Assembly: GCA_043778625.1 (NCBI GenBank)
Contig: JAYWFU010000108.1
Coordinates: forward strand, 1-64,000
Length of the DNA stretch: 64,000 bases
Direction: 5' to 3'
Origin: JACMRI01 sp043778625
GTDB lineage: Bacteria > Bacteroidota > Bacteroidia > UBA4408
The notes under the pieces were generated by a model. That model worked only from the letters and a program-made list of their open reading frames with translations. It was not told the DNA's origin and did not search any database. Made by a program: the position numbers and the translations under genes. Positions 27,265 through 36,359 of the stretch are shown piece by piece. Positions within the stretch are counted from its first letter, which is position 1; each line of letters opens with the position of its first letter.

Positions 27265-29445
27265 CTACTCCTTAATTACTTTAAACGTAGTACTAACGCC
27301 GTTAGCATTATTTAATTGCAATAAGTACAAGCCAGTGGGATACTCGGCTATGCTTAGTTGATTATTGGTTACAAGCCCTTGCTTGAGTAGTGCGCTGTGT
27401 ATGCTTTGCAGTGTGTAGGTGTAAACCTCCCAATTAGGGTTATTAATGGTAAGTGTGCCGTTGGTGGGGTTGGGGTATATGGCTAGTTGCTCGTAGGTAT
27501 TGGCAGGTAACATCTTAGCCGATTGGGCGGGCGCGGGCGTATCTTGATACTCTGTAGTGGTATTGTTATTACTAGCAGGGTGCATTAACCTTGCACTACC
27601 TGTACAAGCGGGTATAATGTAAAAACTAGCTTTACTACCAGGTAAAATAGCTATATTGCCCGTAAGCCCAACTTCTTTGGCAGAGGTTACTACTAAGTTT
27701 CCCCCATTTACCGTTACGTTGTTTACGCTTACTTTATTAGCGTAGTTGTACTGCTCAGTACTAATAATGGTTTTATTAGTTAGCGCAATAGTACCACTAT
27801 AATTAGCCCCTACCCCCACTGCATACCATGCGGCTATAGTTTGTGCTACCTCGTTAGAGTTTGCGCCGAATAAATCAGTTGCCGCTAGTATAGCACCCGC
27901 TCTAGCGCTTGCATAGTTGGCAGTAGAGGTAAGGTAAAATGCTAAATTCTTAAATGTTATTTGTGCCGCTTTTGTTTTACCTATACCTTTTACACAATAG
28001 CTATTGCCAATATCGTTAGTGCCGCTACCACCCTCTGCAAGTAAGTAAAACCAATAGTTTTGAACGCCACAATTTGTATGAGTGCCACAAAAATCATTTG
28101 ATCTGTCAGGGTTAGAGCAGTTTGAATTAAGCCAATTTGTTCCGTTGTATGTATTAGGATGGTTAAATGCTTTTGGATTCATTAAATTTCTGTTACCACC
28201 ATTAACTTCCTGACCGTGTATATAATCATTTGTACCTAAGGTGATGTATTCCACCATTTCGCCTATTATATCTCCAAAAGATTCACCCAATGCACCAGCT
28301 TCGCGAACATTACTTAAATGTGATTTATAAAAAATAACCCCGTGTGTAAACTCATGTCCTACAATATCTAATGAGTTATGTCCGTCATTTCCATTGGCTG
28401 GACCAAAATTAAACGTATCGTCAACAGGATCATTATTGTTATTTGAGGAGTAAGCGGCATTAAATGGATTTGTACCTACAAGTTTTTTAGCGTGGCAAAT
28501 AATTTCAGCATTCGCACCGTTAAAACTAGCTAAATTATAAGTGTTTAAATAGTAATCAAATGTTTGTTGCATAGCCCAATGAGTTGTAGTAGCAGGACGT
28601 TCATCTGGTTGGGACCAATTATTATCAATATCTTTTACCCTATCATTACCTATAAGGGTTGTTATTCCGTTACCCCTACATTCGTCTGTTAATACAAAAA
28701 TATCTGCAAGCAAGGAGCGCTGAATAAATTGTGTATTGAAATTTCTAGTCCCATAATACGAAGTTTGGCAAGTGCCTGTTTCACACAAAAAAACAGAGCT
28801 TTCTTTTTTAATAAAGGCCCCTGTGCTTGCATTTACATACACCCAGCATTGTTCAATTAGCGAGTCGGTAGCTATGTGCAATTTATACGCTAAACAAAAT
28901 GATGTTGCGTTAAGTTCAAATTGTGGCGCAGTACACACTATAACTAATGTGGGTTTAGGATAGTAGCTAGTGTCAGTTTCCCACATGTAATGTGGTGCGT
29001 TAATGTGGTTAGTAGCTGCAAGTATAGCTTGTGCTTGGCTAATAGTTGGGGTTGCGCTAAAATTAAGCCCTTCTACTAAGTTACCGTTAGCGGTATTTGC
29101 CACACCATTTTTCGCATGCACAATATACTCGCCTCCCTCCACAGGTAGTGTTTTATACTCTTGTTGGTAACGGTGGTGCGCAACGCCTATTTGGTCGGTT
29201 ACGGTGGTAGTTGCCAGCATAGCGTCATTTGCTCCTAAGCCAAATGCCCCAGCATAGGCTTGAAAAACTGTAACAGGATTAATGTTAGCCGTTGGCTTAA
29301 AGGCTACAAAGCCAAAATCGCCAGTGGCGGTAGTAATGGCTTGTATGGCGGTATTGTTTGCATTGTTTATTGTACGTGTGGCCTGCTGTGCAATAGCCAA
29401 ATTATAACTTAATACAATACACGGAATTAAGTACTTTTTTTTCAT
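27265..29445 (-). CDS. secreted M4 (thermolysin-like) metalloprotease with T9SS sorting domain
   Basis: 726 residues: signal peptide (1-19), FTP/PepSY-like propeptide (about 40-205), M4 catalytic domain with DIVGHEFTHGV near 360 (zinc histidines and catalytic glutamate) and the third ligand in GALGESFGDIIGEMVE near 382, M4 C-terminal domain to about 540, and a C-terminal T9SS type A domain (about 655-726) starting YPNPTNGTLTINN. It should be cleaved and exported to the surface or medium. It follows, with a 1-nt gap, two tandem lipoprotein genes, an arrangement that suggests a functional link. Confidence 0.94.
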   Translation of the reverse strand: MKKKYLIPCIVLSYNLAIAQQATRTINNANNTAIQAITTATGDFGFVAFKPTANINPVTVFQAYAGAFGLGANDAMLATTTVTDQIGVAHHRYQQEYKTLPVEGGEYIVHAKNGVANTANGNLVEGLNFSATPTISQAQAILAATNHINAPHYMWETDTSYYPKPTLVIVCTAPQFELNATSFCLAYKLHIATDSLIEQCWVYVNASTGAFIKKESSVFLCETGTCQTSYYGTRNFNTQFIQRSLLADIFVLTDECRGNGITTLIGNDRVKDIDNNWSQPDERPATTTHWAMQQTFDYYLNTYNLASFNGANAEIICHAKKLVGTNPFNAAYSSNNNNDPVDDTFNFGPANGNDGHNSLDIVGHEFTHGVIFYKSHLSNVREAGALGESFGDIIGEMVEYITLGTNDYIHGQEVNGGNRNLMNPKAFNHPNTYNGTNWLNSNCSNPDRSNDFCGTHTNCGVQNYWFYLLAEGGSGTNDIGNSYCVKGIGKTKAAQITFKNLAFYLTSTANYASARAGAILAATDLFGANSNEVAQTIAAWYAVGVGANYSGTIALTNKTIISTEQYNYANKVSVNNVTVNGGNLVVTSAKEVGLTGNIAILPGSKASFYIIPACTGSARLMHPASNNNTTTEYQDTPAPAQSAKMLPANTYEQLAIYPNPTNGTLTINNPNWEVYTYTLQSIHSALLKQGLVTNNQLSIAEYPTGLYLLQLNNANGVSTTFKVIKE

Positions 29446-29446
29446 G

Positions 29447-29866
29447 TTATTTTATTTTAATAAAAACTTTCCAGAATGGTTCAGTAATACCTAAATCAAC
29501 CAACATTAACGTATCATTTGTATCTATATGAAATCTTTGAAAATTATAAAAAAAAGAATTTTTCTTACTAGAGGTTACGTTAGGCATAAATGTTATTTGA
29601 TTATTTTCAATTTTAACTCGCCCATTAGTGTTACGTAGTGTATTACTAGCGCATATTTTGTAATTACCACGCTTACAAAACTCTACAGTGTAATTACGTC
29701 CAGTTGAGGTTGGTGTTAGTAATGTATTACCAGATTCTCCCCCTATGGAGTACACCCATTTCCACTTACCTATTAAGGGAGCGTATTCGTTTTTTAATTT
29801 TGTTTTGCTACAGGCAGTAATTAGTATCAGTACTGCTAAGCCTATTGTTAAATAAAGTGTTTTCAT
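29447..29866 (-). CDS. lipocalin-like lipoprotein, tandem copy A
   Basis: 139 residues with a lipobox (GLAVLILITAC, Cys19) and a core KNEYAPLIGKWKWVYSIGG followed by FCKRGNYKICASNTLRNTNG. The GKWKWV opening and the size suit a small lipocalin-like beta-barrel; two cysteines (FCKRG, KICAS) could form a disulfide. It is a close paralogue of the neighbour at 29869, 2 nt upstream, and lies 1 nt before the M4 protease gene. Function unknown; a protease-inhibitor or chaperone role is inference from context. Confidence 0.78.
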   Translation of the reverse strand: MKTLYLTIGLAVLILITACSKTKLKNEYAPLIGKWKWVYSIGGESGNTLLTPTSTGRNYTVEFCKRGNYKICASNTLRNTNGRVKIENNQITFMPNVTSSKKNSFFYNFQRFHIDTNDTLMLVDLGITEPFWKVFIKIK

Positions 29867-29868
29867 AG

Positions 29869-30285
29869 CTAGTTAATTTTTACAAAAATATGACCATAGG
29901 AGTCAGTCGATAAATCATCTAATTCTAGTGTATCCTTTTGTTTTATATAAAAGCGTTCTAAATCAAGAAAAAAAGTTTTTTTATTAGTAGTTATGTTAGG
30001 TATAAATGTTATTACATTGTCTTCAATCTTAACGCGTCCATTAGTATTACGTAGGGTATTACTAGCGCATATTTTGTAATTGCCACGCTTACAAAATACT
30101 AGCGTATAATTGTGTCCTATTGAGGACGGTGTTACAATGTCACGCCCTGAATATCCCCCTATGGAATACACCCATTTCCACTTGCCTACTAAGGGTGCGT
30201 ATTCATTTTTTAATTTTGTTTTGCTACAGGCAAGCGTTGTGCATAGTAGTACCGCTAAGCCTAGTTTTAAGTAGTTTGTTTTCAT
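29869..30285 (-). CDS. lipocalin-like lipoprotein, tandem copy B
   Basis: 138 residues from ATG at 30283-30285, chosen because it puts the signal peptide (MKTNYLKLGLAVLLCTTLAC) at the N-terminus; an upstream in-frame ATG at 30309 would add eight residues. The core (KNEYAPLVGKWKWVYSIGG, FCKRGNYKICASNTLRNTNG) is nearly identical to copy A; they diverge at the signal peptide and C-terminus (LERFYIKQKDT against FQRFHIDTNDT). Nucleotide identity in the middle is visibly high, so the duplication is recent. Confidence 0.78.
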   Translation of the reverse strand: MKTNYLKLGLAVLLCTTLACSKTKLKNEYAPLVGKWKWVYSIGGYSGRDIVTPSSIGHNYTLVFCKRGNYKICASNTLRNTNGRVKIEDNVITFIPNITTNKKTFFLDLERFYIKQKDTLELDDLSTDSYGHIFVKIN

Positions 30286-30311
30286 GGTTAGTTTGTGTTT
30301 GTATAACATAC

Positions 30312-30352
30312 TCTCTTATTACGTTGCTAACTATTAGCAATGCAATAAGAGA
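30312..30352 (-). terminator. hairpin terminator after the tail-fibre-like gene
   Basis: TCTCTTATT at 30312-30320 pairs with AATAAGAGA at 30344-30352, and TTGCTAA at 30324-30330 with TTAGCAA at 30334-30340, leaving a 3-nt loop and a 3-nt internal mismatch. It lies 14 nt past the stop of the minus-strand gene at 30366. Confidence 0.65.
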
Positions 30353-30365
30353 ACTACTAAATAAA

Positions 30366-32498
30366 TTATTTGTTAATTACTTTAGTAGCATCTACATCCT
30401 TACGCAACTGTACCATTTGCAAGGTAAGCTCTTCTATTTTTTGTAGCAGTAACTTATTCATTTGCGCTAGGTCTATCCCATTTTGTTTTACCTCGGTAGC
30501 ACTAGGTATAAGCGGTAAGTGGTGGTGGGCGGTATAATATTTTTCTACCTCGTATAGGCTAGGTAGTTTGTAATTAGTGTCAAACACAAAGTCAGCCCAA
30601 TCGCTAACGTCAGTAACAAAAAACGATTGTGCAGCTACTTTACCCTCCACGCTTAACATAGCATCGTAGTGTGTGGTAGATGTTTTACCGCCTATTTGTG
30701 TTTTACCGTTAGTAAACACTCTAAATTTAATTTTACCTAGCTCGTCAGTTGCTGATAAAAACTGGTTATTACCCGTTTTAGCATACAAGTTAAGTAGTGC
30801 ATAACTTTGGGTAGTAGTACTAAACGGGCTACCAATGCTTGATATTGTATTAGCATGAAACCTATCCGTTTCCAATAAGCCATCAGTAAATACTCTAAAT
30901 TTAATAACCCCTTGGTCGTCGGTTGCTGATAGTAATTGGTTATTGCCCGCATTGGCATACAGGTTAAGCATGGCGTAGCTACGTGTATTGTAAGTAAATG
31001 GTGTACCTATTTCGGTAGTACCGTTGCCCATTACACTAAATTTTATAACATCAGTGCCCGATACGCTGTTATTAGTTGCTATTATGGCACGGTCGCCATC
31101 GCGGTTTACGGTAAATTGTGCGTTGGTGCCGTCAGTGGTATGGTTAGTTTTTACATTTAATCCTTGGTAATCCACATCGCCTTTAATATTAAGTGCGCAA
31201 CTTAATATATTGGGGTAAGGCAAGCCTATCTCTACCGTTTTGCCCATGCTTACTACACCGCCATTAATACCTGTGTTAATGCCAGTATTACTACCACAAA
31301 AATAATTTATTAATAGCCCACCTCCAGTGTTGCCTCCAGTACTGGCATCAATAGATGAAATGCCATTAGTAAATGATTGCATGTTAAGCAAGCCACTATT
31401 GGGTTGATAAGCCCCTGTGGTAGGGTCGGCATCAAATATTTGCACAAAGCCACCAAACAAATGCCCTTGGTAGTTGTAAGGTATTGCAGCACACGCAACG
31501 GGGTTAGGTAATATAATGTTACTAGCTATGTTGCGTCCGTAATTAAATACACCGCCAACGCCACTGCTATTGGGCGTGTAACTTATTCCTTCGTTGGCGG
31601 TAGTAAGTCCTATACCTTTGGTAGCACGTATTGTACCATTAAATGTGGCACTGGTGCTAAAACTTGTAGCACCGTTAAACAATGCCACATTGTTAAATCG
31701 AGCCCCATTATTAAAATCGGCTACGTTGTTAAAACCAATGGTATTATTAACAGTGGTTGCACCATTAAGCTGTGTTGCGCCACGTAACACGGTACTATTT
31801 TGCACCTCTAAGTCGTTATCTACCTTAAAATCTAAGCCTTTAATTAGGGTGGCTGCCTGCACCTTATCAGTAATAATAACTCCGCCACCTACGTATAGGT
31901 TATTGCTTATGCGGGCATCGCCAATAACATCGAGTTTAAAAAACGGACTAGGCTGTGTGCCTATGCCCACATTGCCAGTGGGCTTGTACACATCGGCAGG
32001 GTTGTTAGCCGTTAGCCATGCCGTATTGCTAGCAGGTAGGGTTTGCCATGTGCCGTTACCCGCTAAATACTGTGTGGCGAGGCCTGTAAAATTATAACGT
32101 TCTATTTTGCCTTGCCCATTAGTTAGTACCAAGCCATTAAGGGTGGTACTGTTGAGGTCGAATGATTTTATAACCATGTCGCCATTGGGCTTTAGGCGCA
32201 AAGCTTCGGCATTGTTGGTTTTAAGTATAAATGGTTGGCTGTTGGTAGTGCCTAGCCAATCGCCACTGTTGGCACTAGTACCGTTACGGTTCCAAGGGGC
32301 ATTGGTTTGCGCCCAACTGTTTAATGTGGTACTTAGCAGGGCGCACATAATTACGCTCGCTATTGCATTAGTAACTCTACGTGTTGTGTTTCGGGGCGCT
32401 GAGCTTGCTGAAGCCTGCTGTGTGTGGTACACTGAGCTTGCCGAAGTGTTATGGGGCGTTACGCTTGCCACAGCTGGGGTTTGGGTTAATGTTGCCAT
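30366..32498 (-). CDS. secreted tail-fibre-like protein with an unusual repeat-encoded N-terminus
   Basis: 710 residues. After residues 1-41, rich in Ser/Ala/Thr, comes a hydrophobic stretch (TNAIASVIMCALLSTTLNSWA|Q) that looks like a signal peptide, so the mature start is near 65. The body has repeating beta-type units (LRLKPNGDMVIKSF, VGIGTQPSPFFKLDVIGDAR, LYANAGNNQLLSATDDQG twice) typical of Bacteroidota tail-fibre/adhesin proteins, and the C-terminus (SLYEVEKYYTAHHHLPLIPS then a coiled coil) is the usual non-S74 tail. Three short palindromic repeats lie inside codons 1-41. The start codon at 32498 may be too far upstream. Confidence 0.78.
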   Translation of the reverse strand: MATLTQTPAVASVTPHNTSASSVYHTQQASASSAPRNTTRRVTNAIASVIMCALLSTTLNSWAQTNAPWNRNGTSANSGDWLGTTNSQPFILKTNNAEALRLKPNGDMVIKSFDLNSTTLNGLVLTNGQGKIERYNFTGLATQYLAGNGTWQTLPASNTAWLTANNPADVYKPTGNVGIGTQPSPFFKLDVIGDARISNNLYVGGGVIITDKVQAATLIKGLDFKVDNDLEVQNSTVLRGATQLNGATTVNNTIGFNNVADFNNGARFNNVALFNGATSFSTSATFNGTIRATKGIGLTTANEGISYTPNSSGVGGVFNYGRNIASNIILPNPVACAAIPYNYQGHLFGGFVQIFDADPTTGAYQPNSGLLNMQSFTNGISSIDASTGGNTGGGLLINYFCGSNTGINTGINGGVVSMGKTVEIGLPYPNILSCALNIKGDVDYQGLNVKTNHTTDGTNAQFTVNRDGDRAIIATNNSVSGTDVIKFSVMGNGTTEIGTPFTYNTRSYAMLNLYANAGNNQLLSATDDQGVIKFRVFTDGLLETDRFHANTISSIGSPFSTTTQSYALLNLYAKTGNNQFLSATDELGKIKFRVFTNGKTQIGGKTSTTHYDAMLSVEGKVAAQSFFVTDVSDWADFVFDTNYKLPSLYEVEKYYTAHHHLPLIPSATEVKQNGIDLAQMNKLLLQKIEELTLQMVQLRKDVDATKVINK
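32396..32474. repeat. three short palindromic repeats inside the N-terminal codons
   Basis: Units at 32396-32414 (GCGCTGAGCTTGCTGAAGC), 32429-32449 (core ACTGAGCTTGCCGAAGT) and 32456-32474 (GCGTTACGCTTGCCACAGC) share the CTGAGCTTGcCGAAG theme. Starts are 33 and 27 bp apart, multiples of three, so the reading frame of the overlapping gene is kept. Confidence 0.65.
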
Positions 32499-32770
32499 AG
32501 TGTTAGTTAGTTTTGTCGTGTGTAATTAATAACTAATGTAAACAAAATAATTGAAAATAAGTTGTTTTTGTAAAATATATTACACAAATAGTAGGCTTAG
32601 TTTTTTTATACAGTTGTAAAATGGCTACAAAAAACATATAAAATTACTATGAGTATTTATGGCTTAGTAATGCCATAATTCTATTAAGTTTGTTAGTGCA
32701 AATTTAGCACAGCCTTGGGTTTATCATTTAAATCCAGCGGAGTAATACCCACAAATAATATAGCAACTAT

Positions 32771-33736
32771 ATGATTAAGCCTATTTACGCAGTAAACCGA
32801 ATATTTATTATAGTGCTTATTATATGCTGTATAATTAATGAAGCTAAGGCACAACGCAAACAACGTAGTAATTATATTATGTTTAACGATGCTAATTTTA
32901 GTTGTTTAACTACTGCAACTACCGAGTTACTAAAGCGTTATTTAACCAGCAATAATAATTGGTGCACACTTACTAACGGTAGCAAAAGTTATTATGTATA
33001 CAAAGTTAATGCACACTATCCTACCGAAATTACTACCAAAGGCGTGTACACGTTTGCCAAAGATAGTATGAATGCTAGTAGCTTAAAAATAGTAGTTTCG
33101 TTTGGCCGACAGGCCGATAATACTATGTATAACACCCAAACGATTTTAAAACTAACCCCAAAACCACAACTTATTAATTTTGTACCCACTAACAATGGTT
33201 ATGATAGTTACACCGTGTACACTAACGATTCAATTAATATTGAAGTATATGCTCACACCAACAAACACGATACTCGTATAATTAAGCGTGCGTTTACCAA
33301 CGTTGGCAACGAATTACAAGCGTTAAATAAAAGCAAGAGTACATTTATTAATACGGGTAGCTTGCAAAATAATTATTTTAAACTAACTCCCGATAGTGCC
33401 TATTGTAGTGTGATACAATACGGTAAAGCGGGGCAGTATTTGGCTACTTGTGCCTATCCGTTTACTACACAAGGGCAGGTATTTATTCGTATTAAAGACG
33501 AAACTAATACTAGTTATTTAGGTGATAAAAAAACAACGCCATACACCTACAAAAATGTAGGCTACCATGCTACGGGTAAAGTTAATTACGTGTATGAAAC
33601 TTCTTTTTTATTACTTGATGGCAGTTATAATACCCCAATGAATTGCACGGTTGAATTTGTATTTAAACCTACACAAGGCAGCCAAATTATTGTAGCAACA
33701 AAGGCTATTGTATTAAACAGGTTTAATAGACAATAG
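32771..33736 (+). CDS. secreted protein of unknown function
   Basis: 321 residues with an N-terminal hydrophobic segment (IFIIVLIICCIINEAKA|Q) consistent with a signal peptide. The rest is beta-rich, with many Thr, Asn and Tyr and repeated phrases such as VYKVNAHYPTEITTKG and VQYGKAGQYLATCAYPF. I recognise no domain and see no catalytic motif or T9SS sorting signal. The 3' end is overlapped by a terminator hairpin, and a CotH-family gene converges 30 bp later. Confidence 0.55.
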   Translation: MIKPIYAVNRIFIIVLIICCIINEAKAQRKQRSNYIMFNDANFSCLTTATTELLKRYLTSNNNWCTLTNGSKSYYVYKVNAHYPTEITTKGVYTFAKDSMNASSLKIVVSFGRQADNTMYNTQTILKLTPKPQLINFVPTNNGYDSYTVYTNDSINIEVYAHTNKHDTRIIKRAFTNVGNELQALNKSKSTFINTGSLQNNYFKLTPDSAYCSVIQYGKAGQYLATCAYPFTTQGQVFIRIKDETNTSYLGDKKTTPYTYKNVGYHATGKVNYVYETSFLLLDGSYNTPMNCTVEFVFKPTQGSQIIVATKAIVLNRFNRQ

Positions 33737-33744
33737 CCTTTGTT
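33697..33744. terminator. bidirectional hairpin terminator overlapping a stop codon
   Basis: AACAAAGGCTATTGT at 33697-33711 pairs perfectly with ACAATAGCCTTTGTT at 33730-33744; ATTAAAC/GTTTAAT inside extends the stem. The left arm codes the last residues of the plus-strand protein, whose stop is at 33734-33736. It sits between convergent genes. Confidence 0.75.
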
Positions 33745-33766
33745 GTTAAGCGTGTTATATGTACTG

Positions 33767-36304
33767 TTAGTTTTGTAGATACACTACTTTAAATGTTTTG
33801 GCAAAAGTAGCGGTACTAAACTTAACTAAATAATTACCAGGCTTTAATTGCGATTTGCTAAAATCGAAGCTTAGTGTATGTTGCCCAGCTTTTGTTGCGG
33901 TGTTAATGTTTTGTGCTGATGGTACTTTTTTACCCTGTGCATCGTATAGTTCAATTATTACCGTTTCATTTTTAGTAACGGTATAATCCACCATTAAGTT
34001 ATTGGTAAATATGGTGGGGTACACGTTTACTTCAATTTGCCCAGTGTTAAGTTGAGGTAGTAATAACGGATTAGTTGATAAAAAATGTGCTGTTATTGTA
34101 TCGTCGCTTTTTATATTTATATCAACAGCTGCGGTAGTATTGTTTGGTGCTATAGCATTTGTAGCTGTCCAGTTATCAAACGTGTAACCTACTTTGGGTT
34201 GTGCCAATAATGTAGTAGTAACACCTTCATAATATTTACCATGCCAAGGTAAAGTATCAATTTGCAACGAGTTAATTTTTATAGTGCCAGCATTTGCTAA
34301 GTTGCTTTTTAGCGTTACATCATACGGCCCCGATAAATTATAACATTGCGTCATACCAGTATTTTGTATTGATGCACAACGACGTTCAATAAAATAACGC
34401 AGGCGTTGTACATTGCTTTGCCACTCAGCATAGGTACCGTTCCAACGTGTGGAGTGGCGGGTCATTTCGGGGTCAATTAATGCAGTGTAACTATCTAAAT
34501 AACTTAGCATATTGTCGCAACTAAATACGGTGTTTAACAAATCGGCCTGGCGGCTAATATAATATTGATGAAAATCAGGGTTTTGGTTTAATTGGTTTAA
34601 CATAGCCATGTGCGATTCGGGGTCGTCAATAGTGGGGCTTGTTTCGGCATCGCAGGGTAGGGCAGTAGCACTAGTGTCGGGTATGCCGGTATAGTTAATG
34701 TAAAAGGCAAATGTGGCGTCGTTATCCCACAGTAAGTAGCCCCATTTTTTGTGCTTGCCAGTGGTGTCAGTTCCTCGCCATACGCCAGTGTTATAGTTTA
34801 GCCAATCGCTACACACGGTATAGGAGTTTACTATGTAATAATCTACCAAACTTTTTATATTAAATACTGAGTCCACGTGGGCATACTTACTGGCATCAGC
34901 CATGTTGTTAGTAAGTATGTAGTTTTTAATATCATTCCAATCGTCAATGGCTTGTTGACCTCCATATTCAGCCCACGTGCTACCCCATGTTAATACATAT
35001 TGTAGGTTAAATTTATCTTGCTTGTAATAGTACTTTGTATAGTCGTGGTCGTCAGGGCGTTCTCTAATTTCATATACTCCCCAGTATACTCCGTTTACGT
35101 ACATTATGCAGCGTGTTGATTTCCGTACATCTAAATGCAAATTACCTCTATCAGCTAGGTTTTGTATGTAGCCATCGCGCATGTGCGCACTACCTTCGTT
35201 GCTAGTATTGTGTCCGCAGGGGTAATTATCATCGCCAGAGGCACGAATTATTATGCGCTGAAAATCGGTACGGGGCGAAGTATCAAAAAATGGATATTTC
35301 AATTGTTTGCTATACCCCATTTCGTCGCGCGCTACAAAGTCGCAACTGCGTTGGTCGCATATCCACGAATCTTGCCCGTGCTTATTATAACTACCATAGC
35401 TCTTGGTTTTTAATAATTTATCAGTACCAAAAAACTCTAAAGCTCCGTTGGGTTTAATTTGATTATTACCATTTAACAACGTATTAACATCAGTGCCAGA
35501 GGCTGATATAACAGGTAGTGTATGATTTACGTTGATGAAAAAAGTAGCAAAGTTTATAAAACTAGGTTGCACATTGGCTGTAGTGGTAAACACAGTAGCT
35601 TTGAGCACTTTGGTGGTAGCAATGTTAATAGGTGTGCTATAAATTGGAGATGCTGCTGTGGGGTCGTTACCATTTAATGTATAACGTATAACTGCATTAG
35701 GTTGTGGGGTGGTTATAGTAACGGTTTGTGTACCTGTGTAAAAACCTGGAGCTAGGCTAAAAACGGCTTTAGCAGCGTAGGTAATTGGTGTAACGGTATT
35801 ATTACTATTACCCTTGGTTGATGTAGGAAATATCCCCCACGTGCTTGCGCCATTAGTAGTACGCCCTACCGAGTGTTCGGCTTTAGTAACCATGTTTACA
35901 CTACTATCAGTAATAACTCCTTGTGGGTTACTTAACGCTAGTTTATCAGGGTTACTTACCGTTTGCGAAATTTTAAAATTAGTGTGGTAATCAGTACCCA
36001 ATACTTCATTACGCCCCGAACACCAAAATGTTACAAAGCCATTAGCCGCAATAGTTACATTGGCTGGTATTGCCCATTTAGTAGGTTTTTTGGTATTATC
36101 GCTGAGGTAATATCCAGTTAAATTAATAGCGGTATTAGATGGGTTGTATAGCTCTACCCAGTCTTCGTAATCGCTATGATTATCAATATAACTGGATAAG
36201 TTGGCGCACGAATATTCGTTAATAACCACTTGGGCTAACGAGGTAGTAGTGGTTAGTAAGGCTACTGCAATAATTAATAATGGCGTAGTAATTAATTTTA
36301 TCAT
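33767..36304 (-). CDS. CotH-family surface protein with lamin-tail, CHB_HEX_C and T9SS domains
   Basis: 845 residues: signal peptide (1-24), lamin-tail domain (about 25-140, VVINEYSCANLSSYIDNHSD, VELYNPSNTAINLTGYYLSD), a chitobiase-C-terminal-type beta domain (about 165-255, YTLNGNDPTAASPIYSTPI), a CotH kinase-like domain (about 335-640, with RIIIRASGDDN, YVNGVYWGVYEIRERPDDHD and LWDNDATFAF), an InlB-repeat-like stretch (about 665-735) and a T9SS type A domain at the end. CotH proteins phosphorylate spore or surface proteins in other phyla; function here is unknown. The protein should be surface exposed. Confidence 0.88.
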   Translation of the reverse strand: MIKLITTPLLIIAVALLTTTTSLAQVVINEYSCANLSSYIDNHSDYEDWVELYNPSNTAINLTGYYLSDNTKKPTKWAIPANVTIAANGFVTFWCSGRNEVLGTDYHTNFKISQTVSNPDKLALSNPQGVITDSSVNMVTKAEHSVGRTTNGASTWGIFPTSTKGNSNNTVTPITYAAKAVFSLAPGFYTGTQTVTITTPQPNAVIRYTLNGNDPTAASPIYSTPINIATTKVLKATVFTTTANVQPSFINFATFFINVNHTLPVISASGTDVNTLLNGNNQIKPNGALEFFGTDKLLKTKSYGSYNKHGQDSWICDQRSCDFVARDEMGYSKQLKYPFFDTSPRTDFQRIIIRASGDDNYPCGHNTSNEGSAHMRDGYIQNLADRGNLHLDVRKSTRCIMYVNGVYWGVYEIRERPDDHDYTKYYYKQDKFNLQYVLTWGSTWAEYGGQQAIDDWNDIKNYILTNNMADASKYAHVDSVFNIKSLVDYYIVNSYTVCSDWLNYNTGVWRGTDTTGKHKKWGYLLWDNDATFAFYINYTGIPDTSATALPCDAETSPTIDDPESHMAMLNQLNQNPDFHQYYISRQADLLNTVFSCDNMLSYLDSYTALIDPEMTRHSTRWNGTYAEWQSNVQRLRYFIERRCASIQNTGMTQCYNLSGPYDVTLKSNLANAGTIKINSLQIDTLPWHGKYYEGVTTTLLAQPKVGYTFDNWTATNAIAPNNTTAAVDINIKSDDTITAHFLSTNPLLLPQLNTGQIEVNVYPTIFTNNLMVDYTVTKNETVIIELYDAQGKKVPSAQNINTATKAGQHTLSFDFSKSQLKPGNYLVKFSTATFAKTFKVVYLQN

Positions 36305-36359
36305 GTTAGTTATTAGTTGAATTCATGTATTCAAATATAGTTTTAAATTGCATAACACA

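Noticed and set aside
30120..30446. Plus-strand open frame of 108 codons
   Set aside because: It spans the end of one minus-strand gene, a terminator and a lipoprotein start; no family features.
31594..32529. Plus-strand open frames opposite the tail-fibre-like gene
   Set aside because: They mirror codon bias of the real minus-strand gene and show no domain or start signal.
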